DNA of 64,000 bases from Funiculus sociatus GB2-C1 (GTDB lineage Bacteria > Cyanobacteriota > Cyanobacteriia > Cyanobacteriales > FACHB-T130). The notes under the pieces were generated by a model. It made no database searches. It was not told where the DNA came from and worked only from the letters and a program-made list of their open reading frames with translations. Both the position numbers and the translations under genes were made by a program. The stretch is taken from NCBI RefSeq assembly GCF_039962115.1, contig NZ_JAMPKJ010000013.1, forward strand, positions 50,156 through 114,155. Reading direction: 5' to 3'. Shown one piece after another: positions 44,464 through 53,715 of the stretch. Each line of letters starts with the position of its first letter. Positions within the stretch are counted from its first letter, which is position 1.

Positions 44464-46881
44464 TTAACTAACTGCTATTAATTCACTCAAATTTGAAGAG
44501 TCAAGTGTTTGAAGTGCTATAGCAGTAGCTGAGCAGGTTTGACAAGTACAACGTAAAGTAGCAGCTAATATGTCTGATGATACGGAAGTAGATGTTGCTG
44601 AGGAAACACCGGGGGTTGATCCGAGTGCTGTTCTCCCTGTATTGCTACCGATAGTATCAGGAATTGCTGGAGCGGCTGCTACTTCCCAAGTTCCGGAAGA
44701 AGTGTAAGTGTAATAACTATCTGCAATCGCAAACTTCATAGAACCACTAGATCCAAAGTAATCTTTGATAGTTATCGAACCGAAAGAATCTAGTTGTATA
44801 TTTAGATCGGTATTGATGATTGAAGAAGTTAGATTTGAGAAGTTGTAACTAGATAAGTTGAGGACATCTAGAGAATCTGTAGATTCAAAGATATCGTCTC
44901 CAGTGTTAATGCCAAAGACATAGCCCAAGAAGGAGTTTGCCGCACTGTTAGCGATGATGTAATCGTTACTGGTTGAGTTGATCAAGTTTTCAATAGTTGC
45001 GCCGTATGCGATCGCAGTCCCAAATCTAGAGGTAGTATAGTTTTCTTGCGTACTCCGATCCTCATACGTTGTGCTGTTGTAGGCTGCTTGTGTTGTCAGC
45101 ATCCCATTCTCCCGCATATCGAAGCGGTAGCCCGAATCAAGAGATGCCAAATCCGAGAAGTCCAAAGTGTCTATACCGCCACTGTCCCACAAAGTTTGCT
45201 TCAATTGGTTAGTGGAGCTACCCGACAACAGACTGTCGTTGCTGTAACCATAAACAGTATTAAAAGAATAAAGGTTGTTGCCTGAATTGTAATTTTTTGC
45301 ACCATAGAGATATTGCAGCGCTCGAATGTCATAAGCCATTGGTGTCACTGCATTACTACCAACATTGTTATAGCTCATTATTGTGTTGGTATTGTTATCT
45401 TCCCCTGGTGACAAAAACGGCCCATCTCCTGACCCCGAACCGTCGTAGTTACCTGGATGTTTCAGTCCCAAAGCGTGCAATGTTTCGTGAATTAGTGTTT
45501 CGTATCCGTAAGTGCCAGGTTCGCTGGAAAAGCTGTTGACAGAACTGTTCTCATAGTTTCGGCTCAGATGTACGTCACCTGCTATTTCATAATTCCCTGG
45601 ATAATAAGCATAGGCGTAGGCTGGTTCATTGGAGAACATATAGCGGATAGTTCCATAGCTAGTGGCGCTATCTGCAACCTCGACAAAATCAACGTTAATA
45701 AATGACTCAATTGATGTCAAAACTGAGCGGATATTGGCTTTAACAGTTTCGCTCAGTTCAAAGACAGTTTCATTTCCGTAATAAGAATTAGCAGCAGCAC
45801 TACTAAGGAAGCTGTAGGTGATGGCTCCCCCAGTCGAGCTAGTGTCCCAATAGCTATCAGCCTCATTCAAGAGGGCATTAATGGCGATATTATCTGTTGG
45901 AGAATAAGTTCTAGCAGTAAGAGAATTAGAAGGGGCTATTGCAAGCTGAAAACTGTGAGAGTCGTAAAACTCACCTTGGTTGGCGTTATTTGCCTCGTTT
46001 GCCTCGGTGATATTACCCTCCGCATCCACAATCATGCCGAGGTAGTACGTCCCCGTACTGCTCCAGAAGGCATCGCTGGCTCCCGGTAAATTCAGGTTGT
46101 TCGTTAAGGTGTCTGTGCTGCTGTTACCGGAGAGAGAGCTAATCCATTGAGAACCGAGGCGGCGATCGCTTGTCGTAATGTTGCTATCCTGTGACAGGTA
46201 GAAGTCTACCCAGAATCCCTCGGCATTCCCACTTGTAGTGTTTTGAATTTCATACTCAACATTGAAGCTGTTACCTGGAGTCAGGGAACTCTGCATCACG
46301 TTGAAGTTCGCGCCTGATAGGTCAGCCAACTCTGGGAGGCTGTTAGTAGACAAACTCAGGTTATAGTTGGTATCGCCAGAAGATTGCTTGACTTGGACGT
46401 AGTAAACCCCAGCCGCTAAGTTGGAGAGGTTAATCGATTCTGCTAAGGTGCCACCATTTTCTGAACTTGCTATAATCTCACCAGGATCGAGCGCACGATT
46501 AGAGTTGGCATCCCGAATCAGATACACATCGACATTGGCACTCAGTCCATCAAGTGCCAAGTTGAGATCCTTGGGAGTAGTTAATCTGAAGCGATAGAAA
46601 TCTTCCGGGTCGCTGTCACCCACAAAATCCTTAAAAGCGCGATCGCTCAGCGAGCCCACCCTAAAAGCTGTCCTCAAAGTATTACCAGGATCGGGTACAA
46701 CACTGGCTGCACTAGAAGAACTACTGCTAGAAAATTGAATGTTCTTTCCAGCTAGGTTAAATAGTCTTGATGATGTTACTGACAATAACTCTGAAGAAAG
46801 ATTTACTTGTAAAGCGTCATACCCAGCTAACGTTTCCCTTAGTAAGCTACCGTTTTCTAGCAGTTTTCTTTGTCTGAACAT
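44464..46881 (-). CDS. Serralysin-like metalloprotease with PPC and CARDB domains
   Basis: An 805-residue predicted secreted protease. After a ~60-residue leader without a Sec signal come a PPC domain (about 65-175, SGDTNYNLSLST), a CARDB-like domain (about 180-310, FNVEYEIQNTTSGNAEGFWV, NEANNANQG), then a peptidase M10 domain with zinc motif HETLHALGLKHP (about 470) and Met-turn TIMSYN. There is a serralysin-like C-terminal part (DTLDFSDLASL, then a calcium-type NSAANSFLG). The C-terminus has an odd Cys-rich patch, RCTCQTCSATAIA. Lack of a Sec signal and the HlyD neighbour suggest type I secretion. Confidence 0.88.
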   Translation of the reverse strand: MFRQRKLLENGSLLRETLAGYDALQVNLSSELLSVTSSRLFNLAGKNIQFSSSSSSSAASVVPDPGNTLRTAFRVGSLSDRAFKDFVGDSDPEDFYRFRLTTPKDLNLALDGLSANVDVYLIRDANSNRALDPGEIIASSENGGTLAESINLSNLAAGVYYVQVKQSSGDTNYNLSLSTNSLPELADLSGANFNVMQSSLTPGNSFNVEYEIQNTTSGNAEGFWVDFYLSQDSNITTSDRRLGSQWISSLSGNSSTDTLTNNLNLPGASDAFWSSTGTYYLGMIVDAEGNITEANEANNANQGEFYDSHSFQLAIAPSNSLTARTYSPTDNIAINALLNEADSYWDTSSTGGAITYSFLSSAAANSYYGNETVFELSETVKANIRSVLTSIESFINVDFVEVADSATSYGTIRYMFSNEPAYAYAYYPGNYEIAGDVHLSRNYENSSVNSFSSEPGTYGYETLIHETLHALGLKHPGNYDGSGSGDGPFLSPGEDNNTNTIMSYNNVGSNAVTPMAYDIRALQYLYGAKNYNSGNNLYSFNTVYGYSNDSLLSGSSTNQLKQTLWDSGGIDTLDFSDLASLDSGYRFDMRENGMLTTQAAYNSTTYEDRSTQENYTTSRFGTAIAYGATIENLINSTSNDYIIANSAANSFLGYVFGINTGDDIFESTDSLDVLNLSSYNFSNLTSSIINTDLNIQLDSFGSITIKDYFGSSGSMKFAIADSYYTYTSSGTWEVAAAPAIPDTIGSNTGRTALGSTPGVSSATSTSVSSDILAATLRCTCQTCSATAIALQTLDSSNLSELIAVS

Positions 46882-47507
46882 TTTCTTGCTTATTCTAAAT
46901 TTGAACTACAAAGTCAGTGATTTTTACAGTTATTTAAAACTTAGACATCATAAGATATCCTCCCTACCATGAGGTGAAGATAAAAATCAATATCGACAAA
47001 GTAGATGCAAATTTATTGGGCAATTTTCCCGGACAGCGCAAAATTAGATACCTTTGGCAGAAGTGTAGCTTATTGAGCTTAATTATACATAAGACCTACT
47101 GAAGTATCTTCCCTGATAACTTGCATCTGACCCAGAGACGCTTTACTCGTTTCTTGCTGTAATTTACACAAATGTCAGCTATTGAAGCTGAACGTCGGTA
47201 TATCTACAGGGGATATATTTTAAATTACTCAGAAAAAGCCATTAAAACAAGGGTTTTATTTAAAGTTCATAAAATCTTTACAGTAAACAGTAAAAATACC
47301 GATAACCCACACCAAATGGGCAAAAAGGAAGACCCCCTTTGCTGTATGGGTTAAAACCAGAGACAACAATCGTCTAATGTATGACGAATAGCTGGATGCG
47401 ATCGCGCCCGTCGGTGGGGCTAGGGAAGAAGGATGCTATGGGATACCCAAAAATAAAACTTACTTTCCCGCGCTCGGATTAAACTAAAAAAGACTCAATC
47501 GAGTAAC
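46882..47507. other. Intergenic region upstream of the serralysin gene
   Basis: About 625 bp, AT-rich, with a short plus-strand frame at 47172-47354 that has no recognisable features. Probably includes the serralysin promoter. Nothing else recognised. Confidence 0.45.
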
Positions 47508-47714
47508 TTACGGAATCATAAAAGCAACAGCTTCAGGATTTGATTGAACAACTTGCTCACTTTGCCCAAACTGTTGATAACGAATCCGAGCGATCGCGTC
47601 CTGACCGCGCCGATAAATTCGCGATGGATATTGTAGGCGATACTCTAAAACTTTCCAGTGAGCCAAAATGGCAACCTCAACAGGGACAGCAATTTGGTAT
47701 TTTTGGGTTAACAA
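47508..47714 (-). CDS. Small hypothetical protein or gene fragment
   Basis: 68 codons with a protein-like, basic composition (VAILAHWKVLEYRLQYPSRI, RRGQDAIARIRYQQFGQSEQ). It starts at TTG only, and no ribosome-binding site is evident. Upstream on the same strand (47770-47870) another frame reads protein-like (QPKTFVQLLPAEFGRAYTEK), so it may be the 3' part of a decayed gene. Family not recognised. Confidence 0.3.
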   Translation of the reverse strand: MLTQKYQIAVPVEVAILAHWKVLEYRLQYPSRIYRRGQDAIARIRYQQFGQSEQVVQSNPEAVAFMIP

Positions 47715-48082
47715 AAGCTTCGGTGAACCTGCTTAAATTTTCAAATAAAAAAATAACTTTATCTGAAAAAAGGTATTAATACCTCTTTCTCTGTATAAGC
47801 TCTACCAAACTCCGCAGGAAGTAACTGAACAAATGTTTTTGGTTGCCCATTTATTTGAAGCTCTTTAACCCCTCAATAGCCATTGCAAAGCCTAGCAGCT
47901 AGTTATCCGTAGAAAAGAAAAATAGAGCAAGAACAACCTGTTGCGAGTGCATCCTTACCTTATCTAACTGAAGTGGTTTTTTGTTTTTCTTGGGGCGGCC
48001 AGAAGCAGTGCTGTCGTTAGGAGCGGGCCAAAAAGTCTTACCATATTAATATGGAAAATGCGCCTACCCCAACAATAGCTGC
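47715..48082. other. Spacer between the small fragment and the kinase-cyclase gene
   Basis: About 370 bp. A minus-strand stretch near 47770-47870 appears protein-like but has no start in frame. No other feature recognised. Confidence 0.35.
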
Positions 48083-51000
48083 TTACTTCTCATCCAAAGC
48101 TTCACTCCCATCCCACCCCGCCGGAACGCCAGATGTCTGATACTTCTGGCAGCGTTTCACGTATAGCTTCGCCGCTTTGTCTTGGTGGTTTTTTTGTAGA
48201 ACTTCCTTGAAGATTTGCTCTGCTTGTGCAAACTTTTGTTGGTAATAGAGAATAATGCCTTGTTCAAAATCGGTTCGAGTTTGCGTTTTGAGGTTGCGGA
48301 TAGATTCTGGTTCGCCAGAGAAAACTTCAAATACAGCAACCGGAGCCTGTTTTCCTTTAACTCGAACGCGGTCAAGAAAACGATAGCTGTACTTTGAAAG
48401 TTCATCCAGTTGATACAGAGCTTGTTCACTAATTGCGATACCCACGCCATACAGTTTCGTTAAACCTTCCATCCGAGAGGCGAGATTTACTGCATCAGAA
48501 ATCACGGTGCTTTCCATCCGTTCCGACTCGCCAACAGTACCCAGCATCAAACTACCTGTATGCAAACCAATGCCAATGGAGATGGGGACTTCTGCTCTTT
48601 GTTGCCGTTCTTCATTCCAGAGTGCAACCTTTTTTTGCATAGCGATCGCTGCTAGAACTGCATCCTCAGATGTCTGGGGAAACAGTGCCATTACGGCATC
48701 ACCAATATACTTATCAATAAAACCATTGTGCTGACGGATGACTGGGCCAACTCGGCTCAAGTAAGAGTTGATAAAATTAAAGTTTTCCTTGGGTGACATC
48801 CCCTCGGAGATAGTTGTGAACGAGCGAATGTCAGAAAACAAAATTGTCATTTCTTTAAACACCTGATCGCCTAACTGCACATCTAGGATGCTTTCTTTTT
48901 CTAAAAAACGCAGGAACTCATGAGGAACAAAGCGCTCGTAGGCAATATTTAAGGCTGATAAGTTTGTATAAAGACTAGCATTTTCAATAGAAATAGCGGC
49001 TTGGGAAGATAGGAGGTTTAACACTTCCAACCGCTCTGAAGTAAAAGCTCCCTCTGTTAAATTATTTTCTAAGTAAAGAATACCAATTAATTTTCCCTGA
49101 TTTATCAAGGGCATACAAAGAATAGATTTTGGTTTATTTTCAACAATGTATCGCTCGTTAATAAATTTTCCTTGCCGAACCGCATCCTTTAAAACCAAAT
49201 TATCCTGAGTCCTAGCTACATAATTAACAATTCCTACTGAAAGTTTGCTACTGTTTTCGACTGGAAGTGATTGCAGCAGTATCACCTCATCTTTATTGAC
49301 TGCACCTTCTGCTTGAATCAGGAGGTTATCTTTATTTTTTAGAATTAAAAAACCTTTTTCAGCTCCGGCATTTTCAATTACAATTTTCATTAATTTAGCC
49401 AGCAACTTATCCAGAATGATTTCACCAGAAAGGGCTTGCGAAGCTTTTACAACTGTATTTAAGTCTAGAACTCCTGCATCCTCACTAGAGGTAGCAATAG
49501 AATAAGTTGTAGAGGTATCTTTAATTCCTGTCGCTCTATAAAGTAAATTAGGATAATTAGTATTTAACTCTTTTACCTTGCCTGCTGCCCCCCATTTAGT
49601 ATAACCATAACGAGCTTCCATTAGATAGGCTTTGGCAATAATATCAAACCCTTTATCAAAGTAAAATTTAGCAGCTAATTCATTAGCGATCGCTTGATTT
49701 TGAATATAATCATTTTCTTTAGCGGATTTGATAGCTTGCTCGTATAACTCCATCGCCTCTTGGGTTTTGCCGGAAATACGAGCCATTTCAGCAGCAATGA
49801 GCAAGTATTTATGTAAAAAATTCTCTGGGCAATTATCAGCCCAAACTTTCATTTGTTTTTGATTTTTCGTTAGCGTTTTCCAATACTCTTTTTTTTCCCC
49901 CTCATTAGCCGTACTATAAAGAGCAGCCAGAGTTAGAGAATAATAGAAGTAATGCTCCGCAACTTGCATTAAACCTGATACAACTGGCAGAGTTTTTTCT
50001 GAATCTAATGCCATCTTCAAAGCATTGGAGTAATCCTCAAAGATGTATAATGTTGCGAGTTTTACAAAATAATACCAATTGAGAGGAATTGCCAATCCAG
50101 CATAAGCCCTTAGTTGATCCAAATGTTTTTCTTCATCATAAAATTCATTACTGAAACTACATTTATCTTTGGTTAAGCCTTTCAAACATAAGCTTAACTG
50201 TTGCGTCACCAAAAAAAAGTTTGGTGTATATATTTCTCCAACTTGATTAGCATAATCGAGAGACTTTTGATTTTCGATATAAAGATTATCTAGATAATCT
50301 CCGGTAATAAAACTTCTCATACTGAGAACATTGTTGGTATAACAAGCCCAAACTATGTCCCCTGATTCAATCCCTGCTTGGTAAGCAGTTTTTAAATGAA
50401 TAATGCCTATTTTTGAATGCTTAGTCCAATGATTAACAAAGCCACCAAACAAAAAATTTACTTTACATTTCAATTCGCTGCTATTAAATTTTTCTATAAT
50501 ATTTAAAGAAAGTTTACCAAACTCATAGCGAGATTGAAAATCTCCTAACCTTTCACCTAAAAACCTACTTAAACCCAAATAACCCATAGCAGAATTTGCT
50601 GCATTTCCATACCTCAATGATAGAGAAGCCTGCTTCAAATAAAACAGGTCAGATAAATCCATGTTTGTATAATATAAAGCAGGTATTACGTGCGAAATTA
50701 AATTAATAGTTGCTAACATATTCAGATCAGTCATATCCGGCCTATGAATTAAATCTTTAATGCTAGTATCGCCGATACTTGACCGAATCTCTTGAATTTC
50801 TAGTTTTAATGCTTTCTTAATTTCTCTGGGTTTCTCTGGGACATTCCAACCCAGCAACTTTAAAGCTTGCTTACCTAATTCAACGACTTCTGAAAACTTG
50901 CCTAAAGTTGTATATGAAATAATTTGAATGCCGTAAACTTCTACTTTTTCTAGATTTGTCTTGGCATTTTGCAACAAAATGTTAAATAGATTATCAGCTT

Positions 51001-53470
51001 GCTCAAAGTTTTTACAAAGGTATTCGCATTCAGAACGCTCCTTGTACAAATCGAAAGTTAGCTGATAATCGCTTTCCCAGCTATCTGTTGCTAAAAGCTT
51101 CATACCAGTTGTTAAATATCTTAACGCTGGTTCATATGCAATCGAAGCCTTGGCTTTTTTTCCAGCCGTTAAATTCAATTCAGCAAGTTTATGTCTGGCT
51201 TCTTGGTTAACAATTAGCTCGCTTCCAAAGTTTAGCTGATTGACAATATCGAATATTTTTGATTCCCGTTCCTCTAAACTAGTATTACCTAAAAGCAGTT
51301 GACCAATTTTTAAGTGAAAGTCTTTTTTATTTTCTTCAGGAATCAGGGAATAGGCAGCTTGCTGAACGCGATCGTGTAAAAATTTATAAGAAACTAATGT
51401 ATCAGTGGAAACTAAGTAATTATTGGCTTCCTGTGCATCAAAATCTAGGAATATTTTGTAATTATTATCGAGGGGTAAAACTAACTCTTCCCGAATTGCT
51501 TCCCAGAAATCAATAGCTGTTGCTGCTGGAGAGTTCTCATAAACAAATGATAAAACTTTTAAATCAAACTTATTACCAATACAAGCCGCTAACTTAAGTA
51601 TTTGCTGTGCGTTATCGGAAAGCTTTTGAATTTTCCCAGCCATCAATTCAACGACATTATCTGTTATGCCAACTTTTTTAATTTCCTCTAAATTCCACTG
51701 CCACACAGCTTGATCCCCCTTATTAAGGACGGATTGAGAGGGGACAAAGTTCAATAGCTTTTCTTCGTAGAGAGATTTTAAAAACTGGTTGACAAAGAAG
51801 GGATTGCCATTAGTTTTACGAATTACTAACTCTGCTAGAGGTTTTGACTCGACTTCATCACAGCTAAGAGTCTCGCTAATTAATTGGTTGGTATGACCTA
51901 AATCCAAAGGTTTTAGGTTGATATGATTGACAATAGCATTGGCAGAATTAATCTCATCTAATGTCATCATTAAAAGATGAGAGGCATTCACTTCATTATC
52001 TCGATATGCCCCAATTAAAAATAAGTATCGGCTATCTCTCGCCGTCATTAGCAATTGAATTAGATTGAGGGATGCCGAATCAGCCCATTGTAAATCATCA
52101 AGAAATACAACTAGGGGATGTTCTTTTTTGGCGAATACTCCAATAAATTGTTGAAAAACTATGTTGAAGCGATTTTGCGATTCTGTTGGCCCTAGTTGGG
52201 CAACAGGCGGCTGTTGTCCAACAATTAGTTCTACTTCCGGAATAACATCAACAATCACTTGACTGTTGGCACCAAGGTCATTTAAAAGTTTTTCTCGCCA
52301 GGCTGCTATTTTTTCTTGACTTTCAGTTAAAATTTGACTAATTAATGACTGAAAAGCCTGAATTAAGGAAGCATAAGGAATATTTCGTTGAAATTGGTCA
52401 AATTTCCCGGAAATAAAATACCCTCTTTGTTGGACAATGGGTTTGTGAATTTCATTGATTAAAGCTGATTTACCAATACCTGAAAATCCTGAAACTAGCA
52501 TCATCTCGGTTAAGCCTTGGCTTACCCGCTCAAAAGCCGCCAGCAGGATGGTTATTTCTTGTTCCCGACCATAGAGTTTTTGCGGAATCTCAAATTTATT
52601 GGAGAAATCCTGCTTACCAGGTATGAAATTTTCAATCTTCCCGGTAGTTTGCAGTTGCGTCAGACAAACTTCTAAATCAAACTTTAGACCGTAGGAACTT
52701 TGATATCTGGCTTCTGCTGTTTTAGATAACAATTTCATGACTATATTAGAAATAGCCAGGGGAATCTCCGGATTTAGATGGCTCGGCGGAACTGGCTGTT
52801 TAGCAATATGACAATGGACTAATTCCATCGGGTCTGTTGATTGAAAAGGCAACGCCCCAGTTAAAATTTGATAAAAAGTTACGCCTAATGAATAGAAGTC
52901 AGTCCGATAATCGATTGCTCGGTTCATTCGGCCAGTCTGCTCTGGCGACATATAGGGTAAACTCCCTTCCAGAACATTAGGATTTCTAATTTCTTGGGGT
53001 TCTCTGGAAAGAAGTGAAGAAATACCAAAGTCTATTATTTTTACTTGTCCTGTATGAGGATTTACCAATATATTTTGAGGCTTTATATCTTTGTGTATAA
53101 TATGATTTTGATGCAGTTTTCCCAGCCATTGAGAAATTTGAATGGCTATTTTAAGGAGTTCTAGCAAGTTCATTTTTGACGAATTTATCGCTTTCTCGAG
53201 CGATTCACCGCCAAAATCTTCTAGAACTAATACGCAAGTGTTGTTATAGTTTTCTAGGTTGTAAGGTTTAACAATACCGGATAAATCTAAATTCTTTACG
53301 ATTTCGTATTGATGTTTGAATTTGGCAATATCGTTAAGGTCTGGATATTCTTGATTAAGAATTTTAATAACAACCTTCTGTCTATCGAGTTCTCTAAAAG
53401 CACGATAAACTAATGATTTTGTGCCTTCGTGAAGGACTTCAATAATTTTATAGCCTGGTATTTTTAGCAT
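48083..53470 (-). CDS. Ser/Thr kinase - AAA ATPase - GAF - nucleotide cyclase fusion
   Basis: A 1795-residue multidomain signalling protein. Kinase (about 7-265): Lys in KVVIKIL, HKDIKPQNIL, IDFGISS, MSPEQ. AAA/NTPase of the PknK/STAND kind (about 297-560): GFSGIGKS Walker A and VFLDDLQWADSASLN. A TPR-like helical region spans about 730-1290. GAF about 1345-1500 (GILYLENNLTEGAF). Class III cyclase about 1540-1720 with metal Asp in ILFSDIRSFT and IGDAVMAL, then STVISDAVNLASRMEG. A short TPR-like tail follows. Most HstK-type proteins of this layout end in a histidine kinase; here a cyclase replaces it. It is probably cytosolic. No partner genes adjacent. Confidence 0.93.
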   Translation of the reverse strand: MLKIPGYKIIEVLHEGTKSLVYRAFRELDRQKVVIKILNQEYPDLNDIAKFKHQYEIVKNLDLSGIVKPYNLENYNNTCVLVLEDFGGESLEKAINSSKMNLLELLKIAIQISQWLGKLHQNHIIHKDIKPQNILVNPHTGQVKIIDFGISSLLSREPQEIRNPNVLEGSLPYMSPEQTGRMNRAIDYRTDFYSLGVTFYQILTGALPFQSTDPMELVHCHIAKQPVPPSHLNPEIPLAISNIVMKLLSKTAEARYQSSYGLKFDLEVCLTQLQTTGKIENFIPGKQDFSNKFEIPQKLYGREQEITILLAAFERVSQGLTEMMLVSGFSGIGKSALINEIHKPIVQQRGYFISGKFDQFQRNIPYASLIQAFQSLISQILTESQEKIAAWREKLLNDLGANSQVIVDVIPEVELIVGQQPPVAQLGPTESQNRFNIVFQQFIGVFAKKEHPLVVFLDDLQWADSASLNLIQLLMTARDSRYLFLIGAYRDNEVNASHLLMMTLDEINSANAIVNHINLKPLDLGHTNQLISETLSCDEVESKPLAELVIRKTNGNPFFVNQFLKSLYEEKLLNFVPSQSVLNKGDQAVWQWNLEEIKKVGITDNVVELMAGKIQKLSDNAQQILKLAACIGNKFDLKVLSFVYENSPAATAIDFWEAIREELVLPLDNNYKIFLDFDAQEANNYLVSTDTLVSYKFLHDRVQQAAYSLIPEENKKDFHLKIGQLLLGNTSLEERESKIFDIVNQLNFGSELIVNQEARHKLAELNLTAGKKAKASIAYEPALRYLTTGMKLLATDSWESDYQLTFDLYKERSECEYLCKNFEQADNLFNILLQNAKTNLEKVEVYGIQIISYTTLGKFSEVVELGKQALKLLGWNVPEKPREIKKALKLEIQEIRSSIGDTSIKDLIHRPDMTDLNMLATINLISHVIPALYYTNMDLSDLFYLKQASLSLRYGNAANSAMGYLGLSRFLGERLGDFQSRYEFGKLSLNIIEKFNSSELKCKVNFLFGGFVNHWTKHSKIGIIHLKTAYQAGIESGDIVWACYTNNVLSMRSFITGDYLDNLYIENQKSLDYANQVGEIYTPNFFLVTQQLSLCLKGLTKDKCSFSNEFYDEEKHLDQLRAYAGLAIPLNWYYFVKLATLYIFEDYSNALKMALDSEKTLPVVSGLMQVAEHYFYYSLTLAALYSTANEGEKKEYWKTLTKNQKQMKVWADNCPENFLHKYLLIAAEMARISGKTQEAMELYEQAIKSAKENDYIQNQAIANELAAKFYFDKGFDIIAKAYLMEARYGYTKWGAAGKVKELNTNYPNLLYRATGIKDTSTTYSIATSSEDAGVLDLNTVVKASQALSGEIILDKLLAKLMKIVIENAGAEKGFLILKNKDNLLIQAEGAVNKDEVILLQSLPVENSSKLSVGIVNYVARTQDNLVLKDAVRQGKFINERYIVENKPKSILCMPLINQGKLIGILYLENNLTEGAFTSERLEVLNLLSSQAAISIENASLYTNLSALNIAYERFVPHEFLRFLEKESILDVQLGDQVFKEMTILFSDIRSFTTISEGMSPKENFNFINSYLSRVGPVIRQHNGFIDKYIGDAVMALFPQTSEDAVLAAIAMQKKVALWNEERQQRAEVPISIGIGLHTGSLMLGTVGESERMESTVISDAVNLASRMEGLTKLYGVGIAISEQALYQLDELSKYSYRFLDRVRVKGKQAPVAVFEVFSGEPESIRNLKTQTRTDFEQGIILYYQQKFAQAEQIFKEVLQKNHQDKAAKLYVKRCQKYQTSGVPAGWDGSEALDEK

Positions 53471-53667
53471 TTTAAATTCCTCAGCTAGTCAATACTATAA
53501 ATAAATGCTCCCTAATGATAAACCTTTTGTTGTTGATGATGACTTGAATGATGCTAAGGTAGTGATGCCTTGAACCTTAATTTATAGCTGTGCTGCTAGT
53601 TTAATAATCTGTTAGGACAGCTTTTCAAGCATCGTTTGTGCTATTGGTTCAATTCTTGAATAAAAGC

Positions 53668-53701
53668 TTTTTTCCACTATATAACAATATAGTGGAAAAA
53701 A
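53668..53701. repeat. 15-bp AT-rich palindrome between the kinase gene and carotenoid oxygenase
   Basis: TTTTTTCCACTATAT (53668-53682), loop AACA, ATATAGTGGAAAAAA (53687-53701). It sits 14 bp past the carotenoid oxygenase stop (minus strand). Both arms end in A or T runs placed at the outer end on the wrong side for a classical terminator in either direction. Confidence 0.6.
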
Positions 53702-53715
53702 TTCTTAAAAATATC

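Noticed and set aside
47172..47354. 60-codon plus-strand frame
   Set aside because: Low complexity, no start signal, no family.
53668..53701. Rho-independent terminator
   Set aside because: The stem is perfect, but its T-run lies at the 5' end of the stem on both strands, so it is a plain palindrome.
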